Assembly: GCA_015231345.1 (NCBI GenBank) | Contig: JADGBV010000002.1 | Span: 1 to 39,105, forward strand | Length of the DNA stretch: 39,105 nucleotides | Reading direction: 5' to 3' | Source: Planctomycetota bacterium | Lineage (GTDB): Bacteria > Planctomycetota > JADGBV01 | Shown here: one piece after another, positions 8,638 through 16,140 of the stretch | How the letters are laid out: every line of letters starts with the position of its first letter | How positions within the stretch are numbered: the stretch's first letter is position 1 | The notes under the pieces: model-generated | Databases searched by the model: none | What the model was told of the DNA's origin: nothing | What the model saw: the letters and a program-made list of their open reading frames with translations, nothing else | Program-made: the position numbers and the translations under genes

Positions 8638-9477
8638 TTAGCGGTGATAATAGCCAGATGGCATGGGTCTGCCCTTTTTTCCTTTCTTGAAGGAGCTTGG
8701 CTTAATCTTGCTTTCTTCTTTGCTTGCTGAGTCTAAACTGCTAGCTAAATCGTAGGCTATAACATCGAGGAAGCCTTGTTTGGTTCGCAGGAATCTTTCT
8801 TTGCCCCAGCCATAATCCTGAGAATCATGTGTTTTGAGGTAGTGATTGAGTTTTTGTGAGAAAATACTGCTGCTGCCATCGTAAAAAGCACTTTTATTCC
8901 AAAGCTGCCTAAAAAATGTAGGGTTGTAATTGTTTAAGGGGACTCCGGAGTGAGCTAGGCTCGATATTTCTGTTGCAGTGGCAAAGCGGTCTAAGCGTGT
9001 GAGGTAAAAACGCATAGAAAGAGAGAGTTTTGGTGGGTAGTACATATTGTACTGTTTAATGACACCAAAAACGAGCGCATCAACATCCAGAAGATTACCG
9101 ATCTCTTTTAAGTCATCCTGGCGCGTGATATTATAGCTTGTTCCCTCTAGTTGATCTAAAGCTTGTCTGGGATAGAGCACTGAATTAAAAGTCTCAGAGC
9201 CAACCAGGTGATTGGCGAAAGCTTCTGCTGTGTTATTAAGGTCGATAATATCGACGTTGTGATCTAATTCGTTTGTTCGGTCAATAAAAGGTAAAATGGC
9301 GATGTCTTTAATTTGCGACATCACTTCATGTTCAGGCAGCTGGCTAACATCTACCTGCTCAACCTTTTTGGGTTGCCAGACAGTGCCATCGTAAGGGTGT
9401 TGTCGCTTATCTCTGCAAGAAGATAAAGTTAAGCTGAGCAGAAGGGCACCTGCGATGAAACTGCCTTTTTTAATCAC
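8638..9477 (-). CDS. Lipoprotein with CsgG/GNA1162-like domain
   Basis: The 279-residue protein starts at a GTG codon. It has a lipoprotein signal peptide with hydrophobic core AGALLLSLTL and lipobox LSSC (Cys21). The mature region contains IAILPFIDRTNE, a Leu/Asn-rich helix, LYPRQALDQLEG and LLDVDALVFGVIKQYNMYYPP, a pattern seen in CsgG-like and GNA1162-like outer-membrane lipoproteins. Those families bind other envelope components or form secretion pores. The C-terminus is basic (KKGKKGRP). It lies 26 bp downstream of the TolB-like gene, so the two are probably one transcript and may act together at the outer membrane. The exact function is unknown. Confidence 0.65.
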   Translation of the reverse strand: MIKKGSFIAGALLLSLTLSSCRDKRQHPYDGTVWQPKKVEQVDVSQLPEHEVMSQIKDIAILPFIDRTNELDHNVDIIDLNNTAEAFANHLVGSETFNSVLYPRQALDQLEGTSYNITRQDDLKEIGNLLDVDALVFGVIKQYNMYYPPKLSLSMRFYLTRLDRFATATEISSLAHSGVPLNNYNPTFFRQLWNKSAFYDGSSSIFSQKLNHYLKTHDSQDYGWGKERFLRTKQGFLDVIAYDLASSLDSASKEESKIKPSSFKKGKKGRPMPSGYYHR

Positions 9478-9503
9478 GAATCAATCTTGATAAAATTTAA
9501 ATA

Positions 9504-10562
9504 TTAGAGCTCCATGCCTGGAAGGCCGGATTCTAGTGTGTCTGGGTGGTAGGGATCCATGTCGCGAGGCTTAATGCTCCAGATATTCTGGAAACCGTTT
9601 TGCATTGAAACATAAAAGACTCTGCCATCTTTTGCCCAGATTGGGTTCCAATCAGGAGCGCCATCATTAGTAAGACGGATTAAGTGTGTGCCATCCACTG
9701 AAATAGTAAAGATGTCATCACCAGCGTAAGCGCCATTTTCGTAAATACTTTTATTGATAGCGCCAAAAATAATTTTTCGGCCATCGGGGCTCCAGTTTGG
9801 AGTGACAGCTGCCCAGTTATTATTTGAAATGATTTCGCTGATATTTTCTGTGCGTAAGTCGAGTAGCCAAATGGAGAACCACTGAGGAGATCGAGATCTT
9901 GGTCTTTGAAAGACTAATTTCGTGCCATCAGGTGAAAATTTTGGGAAAAGACCTGGTCCGTAAATTTTCTCTTGCTGAGTTTTGAGGTTCATGGTCGCTA
10001 TTTCCCAGTGAGATTTGCGCGGGATCCATGTGACGTAGGTGATGTGTCTGCCATCTGGGCTATAACATGGCTGCTCGTTAATGCGGCCATTGCTGACGAT
10101 TTCAGTTTCGATAGAGCCACTGTGGAGGAAAGACGTTTCGTAAATATTCCATTTGCCTTCTTTATTAGAAGCGTAAATGACACGGCTTCCATCGGGGCTC
10201 AGCTGCGGTTGTTTTTCGCTAGCGTATGGAGTGTGCGTGACTTGAGTGACAACTTTGCTGTTGGCGTCTTTAATAAAGACATCTGAGGTTTCAGAGATAC
10301 GTGTGGAGGCAAAAAGAATTCTTTTGCCATCACTTGTAATGAAGGGGTCAAAGTCTTTGCCCACTTCGGAAAAGGTATGCCTGACTTGTTCGCTATATAC
10401 GTCACCAGCCGGGGTAGGGCTTGGGTTTCCGTATAAATCAGGGCGAACCCCTGGGCCTCGGTCAGCTTCTGTAGGATTGGTGTCCTGTGTGACTTGGCAG
10501 CCGGAAAAAAATGTGGGAAGCAATGCCAACCCCGCGGCACATAATAGTTTGCGTCCGTACAA
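9504..10562 (-). CDS. TolB-like beta-propeller lipoprotein
   Basis: This protein is built from about six PD40/WD40-like blades, each with a DGKR/SPDG turn (TSDGKRILFAS, LSPDGSRVIYAS, YSPDGRHITYV, FSPDGTKLVFQ, WSPDGRKIIFG, WAKDGRVFYVS), as in the TolB propeller. I moved the start from the TTG at 10604 to the TTG at 10562. That codon has AGGAG seven bases upstream and gives the compact lipoprotein signal MYGRKLLCAAGLALLPTFFSGC with lipobox FSGC (352 aa). Classical TolB is soluble and periplasmic, works with Pal and TolA, and has an extra N-terminal domain; here the propeller is lipid-anchored and Pal/TolA are not nearby. The following gene encodes a CsgG-like lipoprotein. Confidence 0.75.
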   Translation of the reverse strand: MYGRKLLCAAGLALLPTFFSGCQVTQDTNPTEADRGPGVRPDLYGNPSPTPAGDVYSEQVRHTFSEVGKDFDPFITSDGKRILFASTRISETSDVFIKDANSKVVTQVTHTPYASEKQPQLSPDGSRVIYASNKEGKWNIYETSFLHSGSIETEIVSNGRINEQPCYSPDGRHITYVTWIPRKSHWEIATMNLKTQQEKIYGPGLFPKFSPDGTKLVFQRPRSRSPQWFSIWLLDLRTENISEIISNNNWAAVTPNWSPDGRKIIFGAINKSIYENGAYAGDDIFTISVDGTHLIRLTNDGAPDWNPIWAKDGRVFYVSMQNGFQNIWSIKPRDMDPYHPDTLESGLPGMEL

Positions 10563-10759
10563 AACAGGTCTCCTGTAGATGATTAAGTTGAGAATTTTCG
10601 CCAATTCTATAAGCCGATGTCAGATTCAAAGTATTTTAAAGGGAACTATTTGGTTTTTTTTTATTTGTGTTCTGTGGTTTAGAAAATGGCGAGGAATAAA
10701 AAGGGAAATCCCAGATGTGTGTTTGGGTGATTTGAATTGATAAGTCGAGAAATTTGAGC

Positions 10760-11797
10760 TTATAAATCGAGAAGGTAGAGAGGCCCTTCAAGCATGAAAG
10801 GAGCTGTGCTGCCTATTAAAGGGATGCTCGGGGAGGCGTTGAATCCTTCGAACATTTCCATCCATTCGGGTTTTTGCTTGTAGCGCTTGATATCGCACTC
10901 TAGGTTGATGCGTTTTCGAAGAGCTTCGTAGCAATCTTCGATACTGCCGATTTCGTCGATGAGTCCAAACTTTTTCGCTTTGTCCGCAAGAAAGAAAGAG
11001 CCTTGAAGGTTCACTATGTCCTCTTTGTTGACTCGCTCGCCTCTTCCACTGACCACAATATCAACAAAACGATCGAAAAGTCCATCGATGGTGTCTTGGA
11101 GGAGCTTGTCTTCTTCTGGACTTGTATCGCGCATGCCACTGCCCATATCTTTTAGTTTTCCTGATTGGTAGTTCCTGCTTTCGACGCCAATTTTATCCAT
11201 CAGATTTTTGACTTTGAGTCCTCCCATAATAACCCCAATGCTTCCTGTGATGCAGGTTGGTGAGGCATAAATTATATCTGACCCTGCTGAGCAGTAGACT
11301 CCCCCGCTTGCGGCCATGCTTTCATAAAAAGAAAAAATGGGGATGTTTTTTCTTTTTTTAAAGCGTTCAAGAATCTGATACATGCGATCGCAAGCGCTCA
11401 CCTCGCCGCCGGGGCTATTAATGCGTAGCAGGATTGCAGCGACTTGAGGGTCCTCTTCGGCAACATCGAGATCAGATAAGAATCTGTCGTAAGCACTTTT
11501 CTGCTGCTCAAATAAGTCTTTTGGAGCTTTTCTGGTGATGATGCCATCTACGGGAATTTCTAAGATGATTTGCTTGAGTGGGTTTGATGATGCGCTGCCT
11601 TCATCGATGATGGTTGTATTTTGCTTTTTATTGATTTTTGGCGCGTTGGCTGCGCCAATAATTGTCAGTGCAATAAGAGGTATGAAGAGGCACATGAAAA
11701 GGATGAGGTTGCTGAGTTGCCATAGAAAAATAATGCGTATGGCTTTGCCAATTGATTCGAGCATGGTTGATTGGTTGGAATATGATATAAAAACCAT
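10760..11797 (-). CDS. sppA: Signal peptide peptidase SppA-type serine protease (S49)
   Basis: The 345-residue single-domain S49 protease has an N-terminal membrane anchor (IIFLWQLSNLILFMCLFIPLIALTII, quoted in part, about residues 22-48). The catalytic domain has ILLRINSPGGEVSACDRMY, the nucleophile serine in ESMAASGG (Ser164) and the general-base lysine in SGKLKDMGS (Lys214 or Lys216). The Ser/Lys dyad and length match the short SppA form of Gram-positives rather than the 67-kDa E. coli form. It would degrade leftover signal peptides in the membrane. Two starts are possible: ATG at 11797, with AAGG only one base upstream, and ATG at 11764 (MLESIGK), with no clear ribosome site. Confidence 0.9.
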   Translation of the reverse strand: MVFISYSNQSTMLESIGKAIRIIFLWQLSNLILFMCLFIPLIALTIIGAANAPKINKKQNTTIIDEGSASSNPLKQIILEIPVDGIITRKAPKDLFEQQKSAYDRFLSDLDVAEEDPQVAAILLRINSPGGEVSACDRMYQILERFKKRKNIPIFSFYESMAASGGVYCSAGSDIIYASPTCITGSIGVIMGGLKVKNLMDKIGVESRNYQSGKLKDMGSGMRDTSPEEDKLLQDTIDGLFDRFVDIVVSGRGERVNKEDIVNLQGSFFLADKAKKFGLIDEIGSIEDCYEALRKRINLECDIKRYKQKPEWMEMFEGFNASPSIPLIGSTAPFMLEGPLYLLDL

Positions 11798-11853
11798 ACC
11801 TTATGTCAGGTCATAGGCTGGCAAGAGGCGGGACTTGATTGGGCGAGACTCTT

Positions 11854-12339
11854 TTATAGGTCTTTGTTGTCGAGGTGGGCTTGCTTTATGGCCTTGGGTA
11901 AAGTGGCCCAGCTGTTTCCTAGCCAAAAAGCATCTCTTTCGTGTTGCGTGATATTCTTTGGGAGTTTATGCGCTCTGGCGAGCAGATTCGCCTGGTCTTT
12001 GCCGAAGCCCGGTAGCCAAGCTAAATGCACTGGGCAGCTCAGTGTTGATCTACAGACTCCGTAGATCATACCTTTGGCTATATTGAGCTTCTGGGCAGAG
12101 GCGTGAGAGCTGTTGTTGTTGCGTGCGAAAAAACGAGTATGCTCTATAATGATCTCAGAGGCCTCAGGGTACTTTCTTAGCTCATCCTGAAGCTCCATAA
12201 AAAGAGCGTTTAATTTTGCTAAAGTATTTCCTTTGAGCGCCTTTTTGGGAGTGATATGCCTTGAGCTCACGAAGCTTCCGTCAGATTTTAAGGAAGCAAA
12301 ACCAATGTGGTTTATGGATGGATCTATGGCTATGATCAA
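11854..12339 (-). CDS. RuvC-fold nuclease-like protein
   Basis: This 161-residue protein has the RuvC-type RNase H fold signature. An N-terminal IIAIDPSINHIGFA strand carries Asp6, IIIEHTRF carries Glu66, and the C-terminal ITQHERDAFWLG carries His133 and Asp136. The set D-E-H-x-x-D matches the catalytic tetrad of Thermus-type RuvC. Overall it is divergent from housekeeping RuvC, which usually begins with a GIDPG motif, and no ruvA/ruvB is adjacent. It may be a junction resolvase of phage or plasmid type, or another RuvC-fold nuclease. The start is TTG; no ATG is available before the tRNA-Asp gene, which ends 30 bp upstream on the same strand. Confidence 0.65.
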   Translation of the reverse strand: MIIAIDPSINHIGFASLKSDGSFVSSRHITPKKALKGNTLAKLNALFMELQDELRKYPEASEIIIEHTRFFARNNNSSHASAQKLNIAKGMIYGVCRSTLSCPVHLAWLPGFGKDQANLLARAHKLPKNITQHERDAFWLGNSWATLPKAIKQAHLDNKDL

Positions 12340-12369
12340 AATGTCTTCGGCCAGGGATCCGAATGAAAG

Positions 12370-12443
12370 CGAGGATGAACGGGCTCGAACCGTCGACCTC
12401 CAGCGTGACAGGCTGGCGCTCTAACCAACTGAGCTACATCCCC
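12370..12443 (-). tRNA. tRNA-Asp (GUC)
   Basis: Read on the minus strand this is a 74-nt cloverleaf. The acceptor stem is GGGGATG paired with CATCCTC (one G-U pair), with discriminator G73, which is the tRNA-Asp identity base. The D arm is GCTC...GAGC. The anticodon stem CCAGC/GCTGG surrounds loop CTGTCAC with anticodon GTC (complement at 12407-12409), and the T arm is GACGG-TTCGAGC-CCGTT. The 3' CCA is not encoded and would be added after transcription. A TTGACA promoter element lies just upstream. Confidence 0.97.
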
Positions 12444-12455
12444 TGGATGCGCGGT

Positions 12456-12482
12456 ATTGTTAAGCGGGACCCGTTTTGTCAA
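12456..12482 (-). promoter_or_regulatory. Probable promoter of tRNA-Asp
   Basis: On the minus strand a perfect TTGACA (12477-12482) is followed after 15 bp by AACAAT (12456-12461). A GC-rich discriminator (CCGCGC) then leads to the tRNA 5' end 12 bp later, as is common for stable-RNA promoters. The -10 element and the short spacing are imperfect. Confidence 0.5.
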
Positions 12483-12491
12483 GAGTCCCCC

Positions 12492-13124
12492 TTATATTTT
12501 TTTTGGCGATGTGACCCACTGGCAAATGGGGCATTTCTTTGCGTCATGTTGTCGGGCTGGACAGTATTCACGGCCAAAGTAAATAATTTGCAAATGAAGT
12601 TTTTCCCATTTAGATTCAGGAAAGCATTTTTTAAAATCCTTTTCAGTTTGCACGACATTGCTGCCCTTGCTCAGTTTCCATCTATGCATTAGGCGATGGA
12701 TATGGGTGTCGATGGGGGCGGTGGGGATTTGAAATGCGTGGGATAATACAACTGAAGCTGTTTTGTGCCCTACGCCAGGCAATTCTTCTAGCTCCTCAAA
12801 TGTTTGTGGAACTATGCTATTGTGCTTCTCTACAAGAATTTCGCTTAATTTGAGGATGTTTTTGGCCTTAGAAGGAGCGAGTCCGCAGCTCTTAATGGCT
12901 CCTAGGATTTCGCTCACTTCTAATTGACTCATTTTCTGCGGGGTATCGGCTAAAGCAAATAGGCCTGGTGTGACTATATTGACCCGTTTATCAGTGCACT
13001 GAGCACTTAATAGTACTGCAATAAGTAGTGTGTAGGGGTCTTGGTGGTCCAGAGGAATAGGGGGCTCGGGGTAGAGTTCTTCCAATATGCCAATGATTTT
13101 ATTGATGCGTTCTTGCTTTTTCAT
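12492..13124 (-). CDS. nth: Endonuclease III (base-excision DNA glycosylase)
   Basis: The 210-residue protein matches E. coli Nth in length. It has the helix-hairpin-helix LPGVGHKTASVVLSHAF with the catalytic lysine (Lys121, E. coli Lys120) and the catalytic aspartate in IDTHIHRL (Asp139, E. coli Asp138). Nth removes oxidised pyrimidines and cleaves the abasic site. The C-terminal iron-sulfur region is unusual: the cysteines read C-x9-C-x2-C (CPARQHDAKKCPIC) and the frame ends after QWVTSPKKI, so the fourth cluster cysteine of the usual C-x6-C-x2-C-x5-C is absent. The 3' end of the gene has a run of eight A. Short tandem repeats lie just upstream of the start. Confidence 0.92.
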   Translation of the reverse strand: MKKQERINKIIGILEELYPEPPIPLDHQDPYTLLIAVLLSAQCTDKRVNIVTPGLFALADTPQKMSQLEVSEILGAIKSCGLAPSKAKNILKLSEILVEKHNSIVPQTFEELEELPGVGHKTASVVLSHAFQIPTAPIDTHIHRLMHRWKLSKGSNVVQTEKDFKKCFPESKWEKLHLQIIYFGREYCPARQHDAKKCPICQWVTSPKKI

Positions 13125-13233
13125 GTTATGTTGAGTGACTCTTGGCTAAGCTTATTGCTCTTCATGGTATGTTAAGTGATCTTAGCTGTGCCTTCTTGCC
13201 TATTCATGGTATTAGTTGCGCCTTCTTTTTTTC
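13120..13233 (+). repeat. Three degenerate tandem copies at the start of nth
   Basis: Units beginning ttcatgttatgtt (13120), ttcatggtatgtt (13161) and ttcatggtat (13203) repeat at about 41-42 bp, the third with an internal deletion; copies two and three share gccttctt. On the minus strand each unit carries an ATG. They create two tiny frames (11 and 14 codons) before the real nth start, and the second ends in ATGA overlapping it. The first of these peptides (MNRQEGTAKIT) resembles the Nth N-terminus MKKQERINKII, so this looks like decayed duplication of the nth 5' end. Confidence 0.55.
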
Positions 13234-14189
13234 TCGTCATCCATTTTAAATTTGCGGTAGTGATGGCGAAAGGAATCGAAACTCATGTCGAGGCTTGTGG
13301 CGCTTAGTGTTTGTTTCCAGTCATTCTTCACCAAGGTCTCTAAAATCAATTGGCGTTTATAGCCTTCGACTCTATCGTGGAAGCTGCCCACTTCCAACTC
13401 TTCGTTGACGCCTTGGATTTCAGGAGGTAAATCCGCTGGGCTAATGAGCTGACCACTGGGCCCAAGGTATAAGCGCTCGATGACATTTTTGAATTCTCTT
13501 AAATTCCCAGGCCAGTGATAGTCTACAAGCTGATCAATGCTATCGCGCTGAAATTTCTTTTGGGGAAGATCGGGTATTTCGACCTGTAGCTTTTGTACCA
13601 TAAAAGCGATTAGAGCTGGGATTTCATCTCTTCTTTGCCTGAGAGGTGGCATCGTTAGGGAGGCAAAACTGATGCGGTCGAGCAAGTCAGCTCTAAAATT
13701 CTGCTCTGCTGACATATCTTCCAATGGTGCATTAGTGGCGGAAATAAACCTTACATCTACTGTGATTTTATCCCTGCCTCCCACGCGTTCGAACTCTTGA
13801 TATTCGATAACGCGTAGAATGTTCTCCTGAAACTCCACAGGCATGTTGCCTATTTCGTCAAGAAAGAGAGTGCCTCCATGGGCTTGCTCCAGGCGGCCAA
13901 TTCGTCGGCTATCAGCTCCCGTAAAAGCCCCTCTTTCGTGGCCATAGAGTTCGGCACTTAAAAGCTCTTTTTGAAAGGCCGCACAGTTGATGGTGATAAA
14001 GGGCTTGTCCCTGCGTGGACTGTGGTGATGGATATAGCGGGCTAATAACTCTTTCCCCGTTCCCCTTTCACCCCTGATTAAAATAGCGCGGTTAAAAGCG
14101 GCAAAACGTCGAGCTGATTCTAATAGAGTAAGAATGCTTTCGCCTTTGGCCAGGCCTTGAAATCCTTCACTTAGGTTTTCGCTGCTCAT
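13212..14189 (-). CDS. Sigma-54-dependent transcriptional activator, PspF-like
   Basis: The 325-residue protein is an AAA+ enhancer-binding protein without a receiver or other sensor domain, as in PspF. The Walker A motif GERGTGKE (residues 40-47), the sigma-54 contact loop GAFTGA (87-92), Walker [11 protein letters not shown] (105-114) and the sensor region [14 protein letters not shown] are all intact, so it should hydrolyse ATP and remodel sigma-54 RNA polymerase. The C-terminus (about 280-325, [13 protein letters not shown]...[12 protein letters not shown]) is a Fis-type DNA-binding helix-turn-helix ending in a very basic tail. Target genes are not evident. It could activate envelope-stress or flagellar genes; flgC follows downstream only on the opposite side. 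Activity is presumably controlled by a separate partner protein. Confidence 0.9.
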   Translation of the reverse strand: MSSENLSEGFQGLAKGESILTLLESARRFAAFNRAILIRGERGTGKELLARYIHHHSPRRDKPFITINCAAFQKELLSAELYGHERGAFTGADSRRIGRLEQAHGGTLFLDEIGNMPVEFQENILRVIEYQEFERVGGRDKITVDVRFISATNAPLEDMSAEQNFRADLLDRISFASLTMPPLRQRRDEIPALIAFMVQKLQVEIPDLPQKKFQRDSIDQLVDYHWPGNLREFKNVIERLYLGPSGQLISPADLPPEIQGVNEELEVGSFHDRVEGYKRQLILETLVKNDWKQTLSATSLDMSFDSFRHHYRKFKMDDEKKRRRN

Positions 14190-14220
14190 GATGCGTGCAA
14201 AAATGCCGAGCTAGTTGGGC

Positions 14221-14667
14221 TTAGGGATTTTTATCCAGAATATCGACAGTTTGTTTTTTGGCCGAGTTGGCAATTTTCATGGCTTTGAGATTCGCTTCAT
14301 AAGACCTTGAAGCTTCAAGCATATGGACCATTTCACGCGGCATCTGAACATTGGGCTCAAAACGGTAGCCTTTTTCGTCCGATTCGGGGTGCTTGGGATC
14401 GTAAATTCGGTTCAGAGGCGCTTGGTTGTTTTGAATAGAATGAACAAGTACGCCTTGTTCATCTGGTTTATTTGGATTGATTTGTTGACTTTGAAAAAGG
14501 ACCTCTTTTCTGAGGTAAGGCGCAAATTCACCTTTCGCATTGCGTGTGGTGTGAATATTGGCCATGTTATTGGCAATGACATCCATGCGTATTCTTTGAG
14601 CAGCCAAGGCTGTAGCTGTGGTGCTAATAGGCTCGGATTTCACTAAATATGGTGGCAGGATCTTCAT
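14221..14667 (-). CDS. flgC: Flagellar basal-body rod protein FlgC
   Basis: The 148-residue protein has the flagellar rod N-terminal signature (TTATALAAQRIRMDVIANNMANIHTT, quoted in part around residues 16-41), a central substrate segment with PYLRKEVLFQ, and the C-terminal rod motif MVHMLEASRSYEANLKAMKIA. FlgC forms the proximal rod of the flagellar axis together with FlgB and FlgF. Usually flgB and fliE flank it, but neither is present: the neighbour on one side is the sigma-54 activator (31 bp) and on the other the divergent ddl. It is an isolated member of a probably dispersed flagellar set. No clear ribosome site precedes the ATG. Confidence 0.88.
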   Translation of the reverse strand: MKILPPYLVKSEPISTTATALAAQRIRMDVIANNMANIHTTRNAKGEFAPYLRKEVLFQSQQINPNKPDEQGVLVHSIQNNQAPLNRIYDPKHPESDEKGYRFEPNVQMPREMVHMLEASRSYEANLKAMKIANSAKKQTVDILDKNP

Positions 14668-14725
14668 GGTTAACTATTATGCCCACAGCCCTAACAAGGC
14701 AAGGGCAATACACAAGGAGTTTTTT

Positions 14726-15631
14726 ATGAAAATTGCAGTTTTAGCTGGGGGCATTAGCCCAGAAAGAGAAGTGTCTTTAAGATCGGGTAAAGCTTGCTTT
14801 GATGCTTTAAAGCGCTTAAACCAAGAAGCTGTATTTATTGATTTTCAAGGAAGAGAACAACTTAATGAGCTATTAACATTTTCTCCGGACTTAGCTTTGC
14901 TGACAACTCATGGCTGCGGTGGCGAGGACGGTGCTATTCAGGGTATGCTAGATTGGCTGCAAATTCCCTATACGGGCTCCGGCTTAGCAGCCTCTGCTCT
15001 GTGCATGGACAAATATTTAAGTAAACTGATTTACAGGGAAACTAAGCTGAGAACAGCTCCTTTTTGTTTATATGAATCAGACTTAAATTTTCAGGCTCTC
15101 TGCGATGCGTGGTCTTGCTCGGCGCTTTTTATCAAACCTCGTTGGGGTGGAAGTAGTATTGGTGCTAAAAAAATCAATTCAGCTGAGGAGTTTTCAGAAC
15201 TCAAGATAGAAAAAGGCCAAGCCTTGCTGGAAGCTTTTGTCGCAGGACGAGAAATAACTGTTGGTTATTTGCAGCAGGGAGAAGGGTGGACTGTTTTGCC
15301 AGCCCTGGAATTGAGGTCAAAAAATGAGTTCTATGACTATGAAGCGAAATACACTAAAGGAATGACTGAATTTATATTGCCGGCCCCACTCGAGGCCATG
15401 CAGAAACAGGAAATTGAAGACGCGGGACTCAAAGCCATAGAGGCATGTGGTGTGAGTGCCTATTGCCGGGTTGATTTTCTGCTGAATGAAGAAGGTGCTC
15501 ATATTATGGAAATTAATACTTTGCCCGGAATGACAGAAACATCTGACTTGCCAGCGCAGGCAAAGCATGTGGGCATGAGCTTTGATGAATTAGTGAATTG
15601 TTTGGTTAAGAGTGCTGATGGAGGCGAATGA
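14726..15631 (+). CDS. ddl: D-alanine--D-alanine ligase
   Basis: The likely start is the ATG at 14726, not 14618 as in the ORF track. It has AAGGAG six bases upstream and gives the standard N-terminus MKIAVLAGGISPEREVSLRSG (301 aa, the usual Ddl length). Family features include LALLTTHGCGGEDGAIQGML, the YTGSGLAASALCMDK segment, the ATP-grasp region FIKPRWGGSSIGAKKI and the metal-binding YCRVDFLLNEEG...MEINTLPGMTETSDLP. It joins two D-alanines for peptidoglycan precursors in the cytosol, which matters because a cell wall is variable within the PVC group. The stop codon overlaps the next reading frame (ATGA). Confidence 0.95.
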   Translation: MKIAVLAGGISPEREVSLRSGKACFDALKRLNQEAVFIDFQGREQLNELLTFSPDLALLTTHGCGGEDGAIQGMLDWLQIPYTGSGLAASALCMDKYLSKLIYRETKLRTAPFCLYESDLNFQALCDAWSCSALFIKPRWGGSSIGAKKINSAEEFSELKIEKGQALLEAFVAGREITVGYLQQGEGWTVLPALELRSKNEFYDYEAKYTKGMTEFILPAPLEAMQKQEIEDAGLKAIEACGVSAYCRVDFLLNEEGAHIMEINTLPGMTETSDLPAQAKHVGMSFDELVNCLVKSADGGE

Positions 15632-16083
15632 AAATGAATAATGATGCTAATAATATAAAGTGTATTGCTAAGTGCACTTCGATGAAGACTATTGCTAGGT
15701 ACACTTCACTCACTCTCCTTTTTGTTCTTCTCTCTCAGTCTAGCCAGAGCTTAGCACTCTTCGCGGAGGATTCTAGGAAAAGCTCAGTTAAACATCAGAC
15801 ATTGTACGAGGAAAAACTCTATGCCCTAGATATACTACGCGCAAAAGACTTAACCAGCGCCTGGGAGAGTTTGGTCAAGCATAAAGACAGAGACCATTAT
15901 ATAAGGGCTGTCTTTAAAAGCCCTCGCCGTGAAGTGCAAAAGCATGAACTGACTTTGCTAGAAAGACATGGCGCCTTAGTAAACCTCAAGTTCGTGGAGC
16001 TTGACGAAGACGACGAGTGGAAGATGTTAAGTATACGTGCTTCAGAGCTCGTTCAGCTGGAGCTCATTAAAAGACCGTGGTGA
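15628..16083 (+). CDS. Small secreted hypothetical protein downstream of ddl
   Basis: I do not recognise this protein (up to 151 aa). Three starts are possible. ATG 15628 overlaps the ddl stop but GGAGG is only 3 bases away. ATG 15634 has the same GGAGG at a better 9-base distance. ATG 15682 gives the cleanest signal peptide (MKTIARYTSLTLLFVLLSQSSQSLA). The mature part of about 110 residues is charged and helical (LYEEKLYALDILRAKDL, RREVQKHELTLLERHGAL). In many genomes ftsQ follows ddl, but length and sequence do not support FtsQ. The N-terminal extension contains a 27-bp tandem duplication. Confidence 0.55.
   Translation: MKMNNDANNIKCIAKCTSMKTIARYTSLTLLFVLLSQSSQSLALFAEDSRKSSVKHQTLYEEKLYALDILRAKDLTSAWESLVKHKDRDHYIRAVFKSPRREVQKHELTLLERHGALVNLKFVELDEDDEWKMLSIRASELVQLELIKRPW
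15658..15711 (+). repeat. 27-bp tandem duplication in a gene start
   Basis: Two adjacent 27-bp units, starting aagtgtattgctaag (15658) and aagactattgctagg (15685), match at 20 of 27 positions and stay in frame. They encode the parallel peptides KCIAKCTSM and KTIARYTSL. The unit boundary lies next to the ATG at 15682, so the repeat duplicates the beginning of the signal-peptide region. Confidence 0.7.
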
Positions 16084-16140
16084 TGATCCTTGGGGTGAAA
16101 ATAATCAGATAGCCTAAGGGTATACTGAGAATTACGAAAT

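Noticed and set aside
14618-14725. Extended N-terminus of ddl from the ORF track
   Set aside because: It overlaps flgC on the other strand, has no family similarity, and a strong AAGGAG precedes the ATG at 14726.
15628-16083. Identification as FtsQ because it follows ddl
   Set aside because: The length (about 110-130 aa after the signal peptide) and the lack of POTRA-like sequence do not support it.
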